NCBI GenBank assembly: GCA_025449935.1
Contig: JANWIJ010000042.1
Span: 1 to 64,000 of the forward strand
Reading direction: 5' to 3'
Source of the DNA: Chitinophagaceae bacterium
Lineage (GTDB): Bacteria; Bacteroidota; Bacteroidia; Chitinophagales; Chitinophagaceae
DNA: 64,000 nucleotides
Shown here piece by piece: positions 36,683 through 45,074 of this stretch (positions within the stretch are counted from its first letter, which is position 1; each line of letters opens with the position of its first letter). The position numbers and the translations under genes are program-made. The notes below the pieces were generated by a model. The model was not told the DNA's origin and did not search any database. It worked only from the letters and a program-made list of their open reading frames with translations.

Positions 36683-37863
36683 CAGGCGGTTACAGTTTTA
36701 TTTTTAGTTTTTGTGTTTAACAGCGCATTCAATGCAGTATCAAGGTCGCTGACCAGGTCAGTTACTTCTTCCAGGCCAACCGAGAGACGGACCAGGCTGT
36801 CTGAAACTCCCGCAGCTCTTCTCTTTTCAGCCGGAATGGATTTATGGGTCATTTGGGCAGGATGACAGACGAGGCTTTTAACTCCACCCAGGCTCTCCGC
36901 CAGTTTAAAATAGCGGGTGGAGGTAACAAATGCAGTCGCTGCTTCTTCTGTATCATCCTTCAGGGTGAAGGATACAATGCCGCCAAAACCTTCCGACTGC
37001 TTTGCAGCTATCTCATGATTCTGGTGATTTTTCAACCCCGGGTAGTAAACTTTGTCTACCGCGGGATGTATCGCCAGGAATTCAGCAACCGCTTGTGCAT
37101 TAGCGCAATGTTGTTTAATACGCAGGGGTAATGTTTCAATGCCCCGGATTACCAGCCAGCTGTCGAAGGGAGATAAAATTGCACCACTGGCATTCTGGAT
37201 GAATTTAATTTTTTCCCCCAGCTCTTTTTCTTTGGTCACTACCAGGCCGGCGATCAGGTCACTGTGTCCACCGAGGTATTTGGTGGCGGAATGAACGACA
37301 ATATCTGCCCCCCGTAAAAGAGGTTGTTGCAAGGCGGGAGAAGCAAATGTATTATCCACGCAAAGCAGGCAGTGGTTGGCCCTGGCAATTTTAGCGATCG
37401 CCTCTATATCAGAAATCTTCAGCGTGGGATTGGTGGGGGTTTCGATCCAGATAAGTTTTGTGTTGGGTGTAACGGCGTGAAAAACATTTTCCGCATTTGT
37501 TGTATCGGTATAATTGACTTTTATTCCGAATTTCTGGTAGATATGGGTGAATAGCCGGAAGGCACCGCCATAAATGTCATCTACGGCGAGTATTTCATCC
37601 CCGCTTTCCAATAGTTTGATCACGGCATCAATAGCGGCGAGACCACTGCCAAAGGCAACACCAACTTTGCCGTATTCGAGTTTGGCAATGATATCTTCCA
37701 GTACTGCCCGGGTGGGATTGCCGGTGCGGGCATAGTCATAGCCTTTGTTTATCCCGGGTGCTTCCTGCACAAAAGTAGATGTTTGATAAATCGGAACGGC
37801 GATGGATCCTGTTAACGGGTCGACAGGGATACTGTGGATCAGCTGTGTTGCATTGTTACTCAT
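36682..37863 (-). CDS. metB: Cystathionine gamma-synthase / gamma-lyase family PLP enzyme
   Basis: 393 residues of the Cys/Met metabolism PLP family. YDYARTGNPTR near the N-terminus and the PLP-lysine motif VVHSATKYLGGHSD identify the family; GVKSLVCHPAQMTH is the usual C-terminal substrate region. The control by a SAM-I riboswitch and the coupling to hom favour a synthase role in methionine biosynthesis over cysteine-forming lyase, although the two cannot be told apart reliably by motif. Confidence 0.87.
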   Translation of the reverse strand: MSNNATQLIHSIPVDPLTGSIAVPIYQTSTFVQEAPGINKGYDYARTGNPTRAVLEDIIAKLEYGKVGVAFGSGLAAIDAVIKLLESGDEILAVDDIYGGAFRLFTHIYQKFGIKVNYTDTTNAENVFHAVTPNTKLIWIETPTNPTLKISDIEAIAKIARANHCLLCVDNTFASPALQQPLLRGADIVVHSATKYLGGHSDLIAGLVVTKEKELGEKIKFIQNASGAILSPFDSWLVIRGIETLPLRIKQHCANAQAVAEFLAIHPAVDKVYYPGLKNHQNHEIAAKQSEGFGGIVSFTLKDDTEEAATAFVTSTRYFKLAESLGGVKSLVCHPAQMTHKSIPAEKRRAAGVSDSLVRLSVGLEEVTDLVSDLDTALNALLNTKTKNKTVTA

Positions 37864-37990
37864 CTTTTTTGGTTTTACCCCATTCCTGGGAATGAGGGAG
37901 GTTAAAAAATTTCATTTTTTTTAAACACTGACCAAGAAAGTGAAGTAATAAAACTATCAGGTAGTTGATCTGTTTCCCGGTTATACCCGG

Positions 37991-38029
37991 GAAAATAAAA
38001 AAGCTCACCCGACAAATCAGATGAGCTTT
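37991..38029 (-). terminator. Riboswitch-controlled intrinsic terminator
   Basis: On the minus strand, AAAGCTCA and TGAGCTTT form an 8-bp stem (38029-38022 with 38007-38000) followed by a U-rich stretch TTTATTTT. Its 5' arm overlaps an alternative pairing partner (38028-38017) for AAGCTTTTAATCTGA's complement at 38066-38052, which forms an antiterminator. It lies about 130 bases before the metB start. Confidence 0.85.
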
Positions 38030-38066
38030 GAATATAGTAAGAAGATATTTGAAGCTTTTAATCTGA

Positions 38067-38183
38067 CTTATCTGTCCCCGCACTAAATGTGGGGATGGAA
38101 TTGGCACCTTTCTCCCGACGTTGTTGTCAGGAGCAGGTTGTCAAGGCTTCATCGGGCCATTACCCTCTGCCTTTCTTGATAAG
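38067..38183 (-). ncRNA. SAM-I riboswitch (S-box) aptamer
   Basis: Read on the minus strand, the element begins CTTATCAAGA and ends GGACAGATAAG, forming P1. Between them are the conserved SAM-I core strings GCAGAGGG, GGCCCGATGAAGCC, ACAACC and GGTGCCAATTCC, and the P4 hairpin CCCCACA...TGCGGGG. Binding of S-adenosylmethionine stabilises P1. The region downstream carries mutually exclusive antiterminator and terminator, so high SAM should end transcription before metB-hom. The short ORF drawn through this region is a shadow. Confidence 0.97.
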
Positions 38184-38202
38184 TATCTGTAAAGAACTGG
38201 GT

Positions 38203-38235
38203 CAAAGATAGGGAGAAGAAGTTCGATTTTCCAAA
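38203..38235 (-). promoter_or_regulatory. Putative promoter for the riboswitch-metB-hom transcript
   Basis: On the minus strand, TTTGG (38235-38231) and TATCTTTG (38210-38203) form a good Bacteroidota-type pair; the -7 element is a full match to TAnnTTTG. The spacing between TTTG and TA is 21 bp. The transcription start would lie about 15-20 bases before the aptamer P1 stem, as expected. Confidence 0.65.
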
Positions 38236-38308
38236 CAAGGATTTATTTTTTTTCCGAACAACTGTTTGGATATAGGCCGTAATACTGGCTGGTAAAGAAT
38301 TTCAACCG

Positions 38309-38346
38309 GAAAAAAAAGAAAGAGGTTGCACCCCTGCAACCTCTTC
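38309..38346 (-). terminator. Intrinsic terminator of the 38377 gene
   Basis: On the minus strand, GAGGTTGCA / TGCAACCTC form a 9-bp stem around a CCCC-type loop, followed by TTTCTTTTTTTT. It is placed 30 bases after the stop of the secreted-protein gene and before the metB promoter. Confidence 0.88.
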
Positions 38347-38376
38347 ATTATAAATGAACCGACCCTATAAGAAAGT

Positions 38377-39030
38377 TTAATTTTTTGCGGTTTCTACTTC
38401 AACCTTGGTACCTGTATAGATCCAGGCCTTGGGTGTTTCAGCTTTTTTGACTTTAACTTTAGTCTTTGTTTTTGTGGTTTTAGCCTTAACATCTGCATCC
38501 GCTGTTGCTGCGTCTCCCGTACCTATTGACGGTACAACAAATACTGCGGCGGGATCTGCTACATTATAAGGTTTGCCAATAACAATGCTCAGGGTTTTTG
38601 TATCCTTGTCAAAAATTAATGTTCCTTCAGCTACATCTTTCCCATCCTCCGTTTTTTGAGCAGGAATTTTATAGGTAGCAGGTGATTTTCTAAGCATGGC
38701 TTTCACTTTACCCTGTGGTAAACCTTCTATCCATACCAGGCCTTTATTTTCCGGATCTATTGAAACAGCAACTGAAGCTGCCTCCGGGTTCGTTGTGGAT
38801 TCATAGGTCCCTATAACAGGGAAAATATCTTTTGAAGTAAGGGCTGGCCTTGTGGCAATCAGTTTACCTTCGTATTTCGCATTAATGTCTCCTACTACTG
38901 GATTTTTCTTAGGATCCCATGTTGATTTTTGCTCCTGTACCGGCACTGGTACGGGGTCTGTCTGGGCTTGTGTTATCATAGCCAGGAAAGACAATACCAT
39001 GACTCCCATTATATAAATGGTCTTTTTCAT
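38377..39030 (-). CDS. Secreted protein of unknown function with Lys/Thr-rich tail
   Basis: 217 residues with a clear signal peptide (MKKTIYIMGVMVLSFLAMITQAQ). The mature protein starts with a Pro/Val/Gln stretch, followed by a beta-rich domain (residues 50-165). It then has a low-complexity basic segment (KAKTTKTKTKVKVKKAETPK) and a final strand. No known catalytic motif is visible. It has its own terminator and stands alone between the methionine unit and uvrA. It may be an envelope-associated protein; function unknown. Confidence 0.75.
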   Translation of the reverse strand: MKKTIYIMGVMVLSFLAMITQAQTDPVPVPVQEQKSTWDPKKNPVVGDINAKYEGKLIATRPALTSKDIFPVIGTYESTTNPEAASVAVSIDPENKGLVWIEGLPQGKVKAMLRKSPATYKIPAQKTEDGKDVAEGTLIFDKDTKTLSIVIGKPYNVADPAAVFVVPSIGTGDAATADADVKAKTTKTKTKVKVKKAETPKAWIYTGTKVEVETAKN

Positions 39031-39197
39031 AAGTTAAAATTTTAATGATTTAATTGATACCAGCCCTACTCTTCAAAATACTGTGCCAAAAAACTCCTTT
39101 TGTGGATAAGTTGAATATTTTTTAGTTAAACGTCCCTGCCGGGAAGGAAGTCCGCCCACCCAATGCCCGGGTTGTGCTTATCTTCGCTCACTATTTT

Positions 39198-42059
39198 ATG
39201 ATAAAAAAGGAGCAAAAAAACGGGGATGGTTCAGCAGCGCAGCAGGAAATGATTGAAGTATTCGGGGCCCGGGTGCATAACCTGAAGAATATCGACATTG
39301 CGATCCCTAAAAATAAACTGGTTGTTATTACCGGTATCAGCGGCAGTGGTAAATCTTCGCTGGCGTTTGATACGATTTATTCAGAGGGACAGCGCCGCTA
39401 TATGGAAACCTTTGGCGCCTATGCCCGGCAGTTCATCGGCGACATGGAACGCCCCGATGTTGATAAGATTACCGGGCTTTCTCCCGTTATTTCAATTGAA
39501 CAAAAAACTACCAATAAGAACCCCCGTTCAACCGTTGGCACCGTTACGGAAATTTATGATTTCCTGCGCCTGCTCTTTGCCAGGATCGGCGAAGCATATT
39601 CCTTCAACACGGGAAAAAGAATGGTGAAATGGAGCGAAGAGGAGATTGTTGAAAATATTTTTAATAAATACAAAGGTAAAAAGATTGCGTTGCTCGCGCC
39701 GCTGGTCCGGGGCCGCAAAGGTCATTACCGCGAGTTATTTGAAGAGGTAAGAAAGAAAGGGTTCCTGAAAGTGAGGGTGGATGGTGAAGTGAAGGACATT
39801 ACACCGAAGATGCAGGTGGACAGGTACGTGATTCATGATATTGAATTAGTGGTGGACAGGCTGCAGGTAACAGAAGATTTAAAACCCAGACTAAGCCAGA
39901 GTGTTCAGCAAACATTGAAACTCGGAAAGGACCTGATGTTTTTGCTGGTGGATGACCTGAAATTTATCCAATACTCCAAACTGCTGATGTGCGAGGAGAC
40001 GGGTATCAGTTACGAAGAACCATCTCCCAATGCATTTTCATTCAACTCCCCGTATGGAGCCTGCCCGGTTTGCAAGGGACTCGGGACCAGGCATCATATT
40101 AATATGGAAGCCGTGCTGGCGGATACTTCATTAAGCATCAGTGAAGGTGGAATTGCGCCGTTGGGACAGGAAAGAGACGCCTGGGTATACCGGCAGGCAC
40201 AGGAAGCCGCCAAAAAGAATAAGATCTCCCTGTCGGTTCCTGTGAACAAACTATCGAAGAAGCAGCTCAACATCATGTTGTATGGAAATGAAGAAGGGGA
40301 GCAGGCTGACCTGGATTTTGAGAACATGAAATTTGATGCCCAGGCACCGTTTGAAGGTATCGTGAATATGCTGCAACGGTGGTTTGCCAACCCATACAGC
40401 GAAGCCATCCGTGAATGGACCGAAGATTATATGATCATGAAGCCCTGTGAGGGCTGTAACGGCACCAGGTTGAAAAAAGAAAGTTTATGGTTTAAAGTGA
40501 ACGGGAGAAATATTGCCGAGCTGAGCAATATGAACCTGGACAATCTTGCCGCCTGGTTTGATGGTATTGAACTGATGCTGGACAACAAACAAAAAACAAT
40601 CGCCAAAGATGTAGTGAAAGAGATCAGGGAGCGTTTACAGTTCCTGCTGGATGTGGGACTGACTTATCTTACCTTATACCGTCCTTCCAAAACATTGAGT
40701 GGGGGAGAGTCGCAACGGATCAGGCTGGCGACCCAGATCGGATCGCAATTACAGGGTATTACCTATATACTTGACGAACCATCTATCGGGTTGCATCAAC
40801 GGGATAACCACCGCCTGATTGATGCGTTGAAAAATTTACGTGATATCGGTAACAGTGTCCTGGTAGTAGAGCATGATAAAGACATTATGCTGGCGGCGGA
40901 TCATTTAATTGATATCGGCCCCAAAGCCGGCTTCCACGGCGGAAGGATAGTAGCCCAGGGCAATCCTGCGCAACTGCTGAAATTAAACACACTTACTTCC
41001 GGGTACCTGAACGGCCTTCATAAAATAAAAACTCCTGCAGACAGAAGAAAAGGTAATGGCAAACTGCTTGAGCTGAAAGGAGCAAAGGGAAATAACCTGA
41101 AAGATGTAAGCATAAAACTCCCGCTGGGTAAATTTATTTGCGTAACCGGGGTAAGTGGTAGCGGTAAATCAACACTGATCAATGAAACCTTATACCCCAT
41201 CCTGTCCAAACATGCGTATAGCTCTAAAATGGTGCCCCTGGATTATAAATCCATAAAGGGACTGGAGCACATTGATAAAGTGATTGAAATTGATCAGTCA
41301 CCGATTGGCAGAACACCAAGAAGTAACCCGGCAACTTATTGCGGGTTCTTTACGGATATCAGAACCTTGTTTGCTTCTGTTCCTGAAGCAAAAATCAGGG
41401 GATACAATGCGGGCCGGTTTTCTTTCAATGTCAAAAGCGGCCGTTGTGATGTCTGTGAAGGAGGGGGTATGCGGGTGATTGAAATGAATTTTTTGCCGGA
41501 TGTGTATGTTCATTGTGAGAAGTGCAATGGTAAAAGATATAACCGGGAAACGCTGGAAATACGTTTTAAAGGAAAGTCAATATCCGACGTGCTGGAGATG
41601 ACGGTGGAAGAGGCCGTGGAATTTTTCCAGGCAGTGCCCTATATATACCGGAAAATAAAAGTGCTCGCGGAAGTTGGCCTCGGGTATATCACGCTGGGCC
41701 AGTCGGCCGTAACCCTAAGCGGGGGAGAAGCCCAGCGGGTAAAACTGTCTACCGAGCTTTCAAAAAGAGATACGGGTAAAACTTTTTATATCCTCGATGA
41801 GCCCACAACCGGTTTACATTTTGAAGACATCCAGCACCTGCTGGATGTGCTGAATAAGTTGGTTGACCGGGGGAATACGGTGCTGGTAATCGAGCATAAT
41901 ATGGATGTGATCAAAGTTGCTGACCACATTATTGACCTGGGACCCGAAGGGGGAGATGGAGGCGGGCGAATATTATTTGAAGGAACACCGGAAGAGTTAA
42001 GCCGGAACACAGAAAGTTACACAGCTGAGTTTCTGAAAGCCGAACTTGATGTAAAATAG
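39198..42059 (+). CDS. uvrA: Excinuclease ABC subunit A
   Basis: 953 residues from ATG 39198; the ORF track extends upstream to a GTG, but the family N-terminus (IEVFGARVHNLKNIDIAIP) fits the ATG. Two ABC ATPase modules: Walker A GISGSGKSS and GVSGSGKST, signatures LSGGESQRI and LSGGEAQRV, Walker B YILDEPS and YILDEPT. Zinc modules are C-P-V-C...CEGC and CDVCEGGG...CEKC. It recognises bulky DNA lesions and loads UvrB in nucleotide excision repair. Length and zinc motifs match the standard UvrA. Confidence 0.96.
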   Translation: MIKKEQKNGDGSAAQQEMIEVFGARVHNLKNIDIAIPKNKLVVITGISGSGKSSLAFDTIYSEGQRRYMETFGAYARQFIGDMERPDVDKITGLSPVISIEQKTTNKNPRSTVGTVTEIYDFLRLLFARIGEAYSFNTGKRMVKWSEEEIVENIFNKYKGKKIALLAPLVRGRKGHYRELFEEVRKKGFLKVRVDGEVKDITPKMQVDRYVIHDIELVVDRLQVTEDLKPRLSQSVQQTLKLGKDLMFLLVDDLKFIQYSKLLMCEETGISYEEPSPNAFSFNSPYGACPVCKGLGTRHHINMEAVLADTSLSISEGGIAPLGQERDAWVYRQAQEAAKKNKISLSVPVNKLSKKQLNIMLYGNEEGEQADLDFENMKFDAQAPFEGIVNMLQRWFANPYSEAIREWTEDYMIMKPCEGCNGTRLKKESLWFKVNGRNIAELSNMNLDNLAAWFDGIELMLDNKQKTIAKDVVKEIRERLQFLLDVGLTYLTLYRPSKTLSGGESQRIRLATQIGSQLQGITYILDEPSIGLHQRDNHRLIDALKNLRDIGNSVLVVEHDKDIMLAADHLIDIGPKAGFHGGRIVAQGNPAQLLKLNTLTSGYLNGLHKIKTPADRRKGNGKLLELKGAKGNNLKDVSIKLPLGKFICVTGVSGSGKSTLINETLYPILSKHAYSSKMVPLDYKSIKGLEHIDKVIEIDQSPIGRTPRSNPATYCGFFTDIRTLFASVPEAKIRGYNAGRFSFNVKSGRCDVCEGGGMRVIEMNFLPDVYVHCEKCNGKRYNRETLEIRFKGKSISDVLEMTVEEAVEFFQAVPYIYRKIKVLAEVGLGYITLGQSAVTLSGGEAQRVKLSTELSKRDTGKTFYILDEPTTGLHFEDIQHLLDVLNKLVDRGNTVLVIEHNMDVIKVADHIIDLGPEGGDGGGRILFEGTPEELSRNTESYTAEFLKAELDVK

Positions 42060-42060
42060 A

Positions 42061-42091
42061 AAAGCATCCCGTCAATGGCGGGATGCTTTTC
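42061..42091. terminator. Bidirectional terminator between uvrA and the small membrane protein gene
   Basis: Stem AAAAGCATCCCG / CGGGATGCTTTT with a seven-base loop, starting two bases after the uvrA stop. The A and T tracts on both sides allow it to serve both converging genes. Confidence 0.9.
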
Positions 42092-42108
42092 TGATAAACA
42101 TATTGAAA

Positions 42109-42531
42109 TCACCCAATGGGTGGTTTTTTATTATCCGGAACTTTAATAATGCCTAAAAGGAATAACAAACCAGCAACACCTACCAGGATAGCCAGGTAAA
42201 TGCCAAACCCGGGTTTTACAACACCCCTGCCTTTCCCGCTTACGCTGATGAATGCTATGACAGCCCCGAGGATAATGGCCCCGAATCCGCCTAAGGCAAT
42301 ATTCCTGAAATTACCTTCATATGCTTTCATTTTATCTCCCATGAAAGAGGCAACTGCTACAGCACCAACTCCCAACAGGGTGATCAGACCCTCACCCCGA
42401 AGTCCATTAACAGAACCGGCGCCATATCCACCAAAAGAATAGGTTGCCCAAGGCAGAAACAATGAAATTAATGCTACACCGGCAGCGATTAACGCATACA
42501 GTTTCTGTTTGTGAAAATTTACATTTTCCAT
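42109..42531 (-). CDS. Small four-helix membrane protein of unknown function
   Basis: 140 residues with four predicted membrane segments (LYALIAAGVALISLFLPW; ITLLGVGAVAVASF; IALGGFGAIILGAVIAFI; IYLAILVGVAGLLFLLGII) and a short basic, proline-rich tail. The helix 1 sequence with FLPWATY resembles small DUF-type membrane proteins common in many bacteria. No catalytic motif is visible. A TTATATTAGT promoter-like sequence lies about 100 bases upstream on the same strand. Confidence 0.75.
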   Translation of the reverse strand: MENVNFHKQKLYALIAAGVALISLFLPWATYSFGGYGAGSVNGLRGEGLITLLGVGAVAVASFMGDKMKAYEGNFRNIALGGFGAIILGAVIAFISVSGKGRGVVKPGFGIYLAILVGVAGLLFLLGIIKVPDNKKPPIG

Positions 42532-43034
42532 AATAAGTCTGGTTGATTTTGGTTTTACCTACTCGTATGGCTTTTCGGTATTCGCCCCCGGTTTTAAAGG
42601 TTCAGGTCTCCCTATTGGTAAACTTGAACTAATATAAGACAGTTTTTCAACAACGGTACAGTGGTAAAGGATTTTTTTTAAACTGATTAGTAACAGTTTA
42701 CCTGCAGAAATGATAATTAAAAAGAGTAGAGGATGTCTAATAAACCCGTAGGTAGAGGCAGGAAGTGATTGAAAAAATTGAGGGTAAGGGTTGCTTTCTT
42801 TGTTTTTCACCCGGATACCGGATTTTAGCAATTTCCCTGCCTGTACGGGTTTCTTAGTTATGACAATTAAAAGAGCTCGGGGTTGGTCATTTGCCCGGAA
42901 GCAGTGCAGAGAGTGATTAATAAAATTTTCTACAAATGAGGGTACCAATAGAGAACGGATCAGGTTTTATCAACCAGGTATCAGATTTTATTAAGCTCCC
43001 TGCTGCTTGTCGGGACTGCGTTTAGACTATTTTT
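42532..43034. other. Gene-poor spacer with one doubtful ORF
   Basis: About 500 bp between the small membrane protein and the sorting-domain protein. The minus-strand ORF 42559-42948 (129 codons) has no recognisable domain, signal or start context, and I do not call it. The only structure I can point to is a promoter-like TTG...TTATATTAGT on the minus strand around 42627-42655, which probably serves the membrane protein gene. Confidence 0.5.
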
Positions 43035-43454
43035 TTACCGGATTTCAAATTTCCCGGTTGCTGTTTCTTCATCACCACAGAAAACATGGTAAACATATAT
43101 GCCCTTTTTCAGGCCTGCTATCCGCTGGTGATCCCGGGACTTCATTTTATAATTCATCACCAGGGTTCCTTCTACATCAAACACAAAAAAATCGACTTGC
43201 TTGCCATCATTTTTTTTGGCAACCACATGCATGTCTCTTTTTAAGATGTCCGGGTAGATTTTTACGGAATTGTTGTTGTAACCGGCATTAACCGTTTTTG
43301 TTTTTTCTTTCTTGTTTTTTGCAGGATCTTCTTTTTCCAGCACAAAACTCCGGAACGGTTTCCCGGCTGCCAGTGTTACCTGGCAAAAAATACAGGCCGG
43401 GAGGGCCAGCAGTGCAATGGTTCTGAAATAACGATACGTAAATTTAGTTTTCAT
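43035..43454 (-). CDS. Small secreted protein with type IX sorting-like C-terminal domain
   Basis: 139 residues from ATG 43454 (the longer ORF runs into the neighbouring gene). The signal peptide is TYRYFRTIALLALPACIFCQ. The C-terminal ~80 residues (VKIYPDILKRDMHV, VFDVEGTLVMNYKM, GLKKGIYVYHVF) match the pattern of the Por/T9SS type A sorting domain, a beta-sandwich that targets proteins across the outer membrane. There is hardly any cargo in front of it, which is unusual. It follows the PorG-like barrel gene. Confidence 0.68.
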   Translation of the reverse strand: MKTKFTYRYFRTIALLALPACIFCQVTLAAGKPFRSFVLEKEDPAKNKKEKTKTVNAGYNNNSVKIYPDILKRDMHVVAKKNDGKQVDFFVFDVEGTLVMNYKMKSRDHQRIAGLKKGIYVYHVFCGDEETATGKFEIR

Positions 43455-43489
43455 ATAGGCTCGGGTATTTGTTACGGTATCAGTGCCAG

Positions 43490-44446
43490 TTAATAAAATA
43501 CAGGACATTTAAGCTGGCGGCTCATCGGGCTATTATTGATCCTCCATCCCAGCCTTAATATGCTGGAGAAAAAAGCATCATTTTCTTTGGGATCACCTCT
43601 CCATGCGTCCTGGTAATACGGACGGGTTGTTGGCCAGGAATAGGTTCCACGATAAAACATCCGCCTGGCTACTACCGCATCCGCGGGAGTGAGGTATTGA
43701 TCAAAATAAATTGGGTCTACATACCATTTCTGGCTTACATCATCGATATAATCGGTAAATAATTTCCGGTGCAGGATCTCTAATCCTATATAGGCATTTT
43801 CCTTGAAATAATATTTAAACCCAAATCCCATCAGCAGGTTCATTTGCGTGAGTTCATAAGGTTTCCTGTCGGGGTATTGAGCAAAGCCCTGGCCTTCCAG
43901 GTGAAGGGGAGCTAATTTTATATACTGACCTGTAAGCGGGTCTTTTGCTTCCGGGTCAAATTTATACATACCTAATCCCCCGACAATATAAGGCCGTAAC
44001 TTTCCCTGGAGCCCATCGTATTTCTCAAAGAACCAGGTGGGATAAATTTCCAGCGCAACATAAGCTTCGCTGATTTTTGAACGGAAACTCAGGTTCCTGT
44101 ATTTACGGTCTTCCTCGTCACCTCCTTTGGCAGGTGCTTCGGCATCATCTCCTTCCACCATTCCCAGGTTTCCCGCTACGCGGATGCCAAACCATTCGGC
44201 CGGGTAATAATTCAGGTAAATTCCTTTACTGAATTTGGTAAGGGGAAAATCAAGATCCTTGATAAAGGTTTTGCCTATACCCTTGCTTCCTCCAAGGTCT
44301 CCCAGGAAAAACATGGGGCCTAAGCCAAGACCTATTTCCAACTTACCGTTACCGGTACTGATGGATTGTGAATGTGATCGTAAGGATAAGAAAGTGAAAA
44401 GACAAAGAAGTACGGACAGCCGTACAGTAAGTACACTTGTTCTCAT
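43490..44446 (-). CDS. Outer-membrane beta-barrel protein (DUF6089/PorG-like)
   Basis: 318 residues. The signal peptide ends at about SLRSHSQS. The start of the mature part, LEIGLGLGPMFFLGDLGGSKG, resembles DUF6089/PorG proteins, followed by alternating amphipathic strands (YVALEIYPTWFF, YIGLEILHRKLFTDY) typical of a small outer-membrane barrel. PorG is an accessory of the type IX secretion system, but this could be another family member. It lies directly upstream of a protein with a sorting-domain-like C-terminus. Confidence 0.68.
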   Translation of the reverse strand: MRTSVLTVRLSVLLCLFTFLSLRSHSQSISTGNGKLEIGLGLGPMFFLGDLGGSKGIGKTFIKDLDFPLTKFSKGIYLNYYPAEWFGIRVAGNLGMVEGDDAEAPAKGGDEEDRKYRNLSFRSKISEAYVALEIYPTWFFEKYDGLQGKLRPYIVGGLGMYKFDPEAKDPLTGQYIKLAPLHLEGQGFAQYPDRKPYELTQMNLLMGFGFKYYFKENAYIGLEILHRKLFTDYIDDVSQKWYVDPIYFDQYLTPADAVVARRMFYRGTYSWPTTRPYYQDAWRGDPKENDAFFSSILRLGWRINNSPMSRQLKCPVFY

Positions 44447-44582
44447 TGGTATCAGATTTCTGGTTTTTCTACTATTGGATTTCGGGACTAAAATATAACA
44501 GGAGAAAATAATATCGTAATGAAATGACAGATTTCTCTCCTTGTATCAAGGATAAAAGCTTTTCTACTTAGTGATTTTACTT

Positions 44583-45023
44583 TTATAATCGTATCATTTC
44601 GATATGTTCGATACCATCCTCTGAATAAGGCCCGCTTGTTTGTTGAAAACCAAGCGAAGAGTAGAATTTTTCCAGGTGAGATTGTGCGCCGATTTTAATG
44701 GGCGTGCCGGGGTATCGGGTATTTACCTCCTTAATGGTTTTTTCCATTAGTAATCTGCCGGTACCCGTCCCTCTTGCAGCCCGTGAAGTAACCACGCGCC
44801 CCACGGATGCTTCGGGATAAATAATACCGGGTGGAATGATCCTTGTATAAGCCACGAGTTGATCTTTTTCCCATCCCATAAAGTGATGAGCCTGCTGGTC
44901 TTTCCCATCCGCATCCTGGTACACGCAGGTTTGTTCTACAACAAATACTTCATTGCGTAATTGCAGGATGGCATATAATTCAAAAGGGGTCAGCTCATCA
45001 AATTTTTTTATTAACCAGGTCAT
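44583..45023 (-). CDS. GNAT N-acetyltransferase, ElaA-type
   Basis: 146 residues from ATG 45023; the upstream in-frame extension is encoded by a tandem AT-rich repeat and is unlikely to be translated. The N-terminus FDELTPFELYAILQLRNEVFVVEQ is the ElaA hallmark. The acetyl-CoA site is in VGRVVTSRAARGTGTGRLLME (R-x2-G-x-G/A type). The substrate is unknown. Confidence 0.87.
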   Translation of the reverse strand: MTWLIKKFDELTPFELYAILQLRNEVFVVEQTCVYQDADGKDQQAHHFMGWEKDQLVAYTRIIPPGIIYPEASVGRVVTSRAARGTGTGRLLMEKTIKEVNTRYPGTPIKIGAQSHLEKFYSSLGFQQTSGPYSEDGIEHIEMIRL

Positions 45024-45025
45024 GT

Positions 45026-45061
45026 AGTGAATAGTCAATTGTGAATAGTGAATAGTCAATG
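45026..45061. repeat. GTGAATAGT/AGTCAAT imperfect tandem repeat
   Basis: Units of the form gtgaatagt and agtcaat alternate over 36 bp (AGTGAATAGTCAATT then GTGAATAGTGAATAGTCAATG). It occupies the 5' flank of the ElaA-type gene and adds a spurious MITLTIHYSQLTIHY extension to its ORF. Similar low-complexity repeats are, to my knowledge, dispersed in many Bacteroidota genomes. Confidence 0.6.
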
Positions 45062-45074
45062 TAATCACGGCGGA

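Noticed and set aside
37856-38107. Minus-strand ORF of 83 codons before metB
   Set aside because: Runs through the SAM-I aptamer and the terminator; it is a leader RNA, not a gene.
39198-42059. Possibility that this is a UvrA2 or transporter-like paralogue
   Set aside because: Both zinc modules and both ABC domains match canonical UvrA; length is standard.
42559-42948. Minus-strand ORF of 129 codons
   Set aside because: No signal, domain, overlap with neighbours or promoter of its own; composition looks non-coding and it sits in a promoter-containing spacer.
45026-45061. CRISPR-like repeat
   Set aside because: Units are too short, with no spacers and no cas genes.
45024-45068. N-terminal extension of the ElaA-type ORF
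   Set aside because: Encoded by a low-complexity tandem repeat and absent from the expected family N-terminus.
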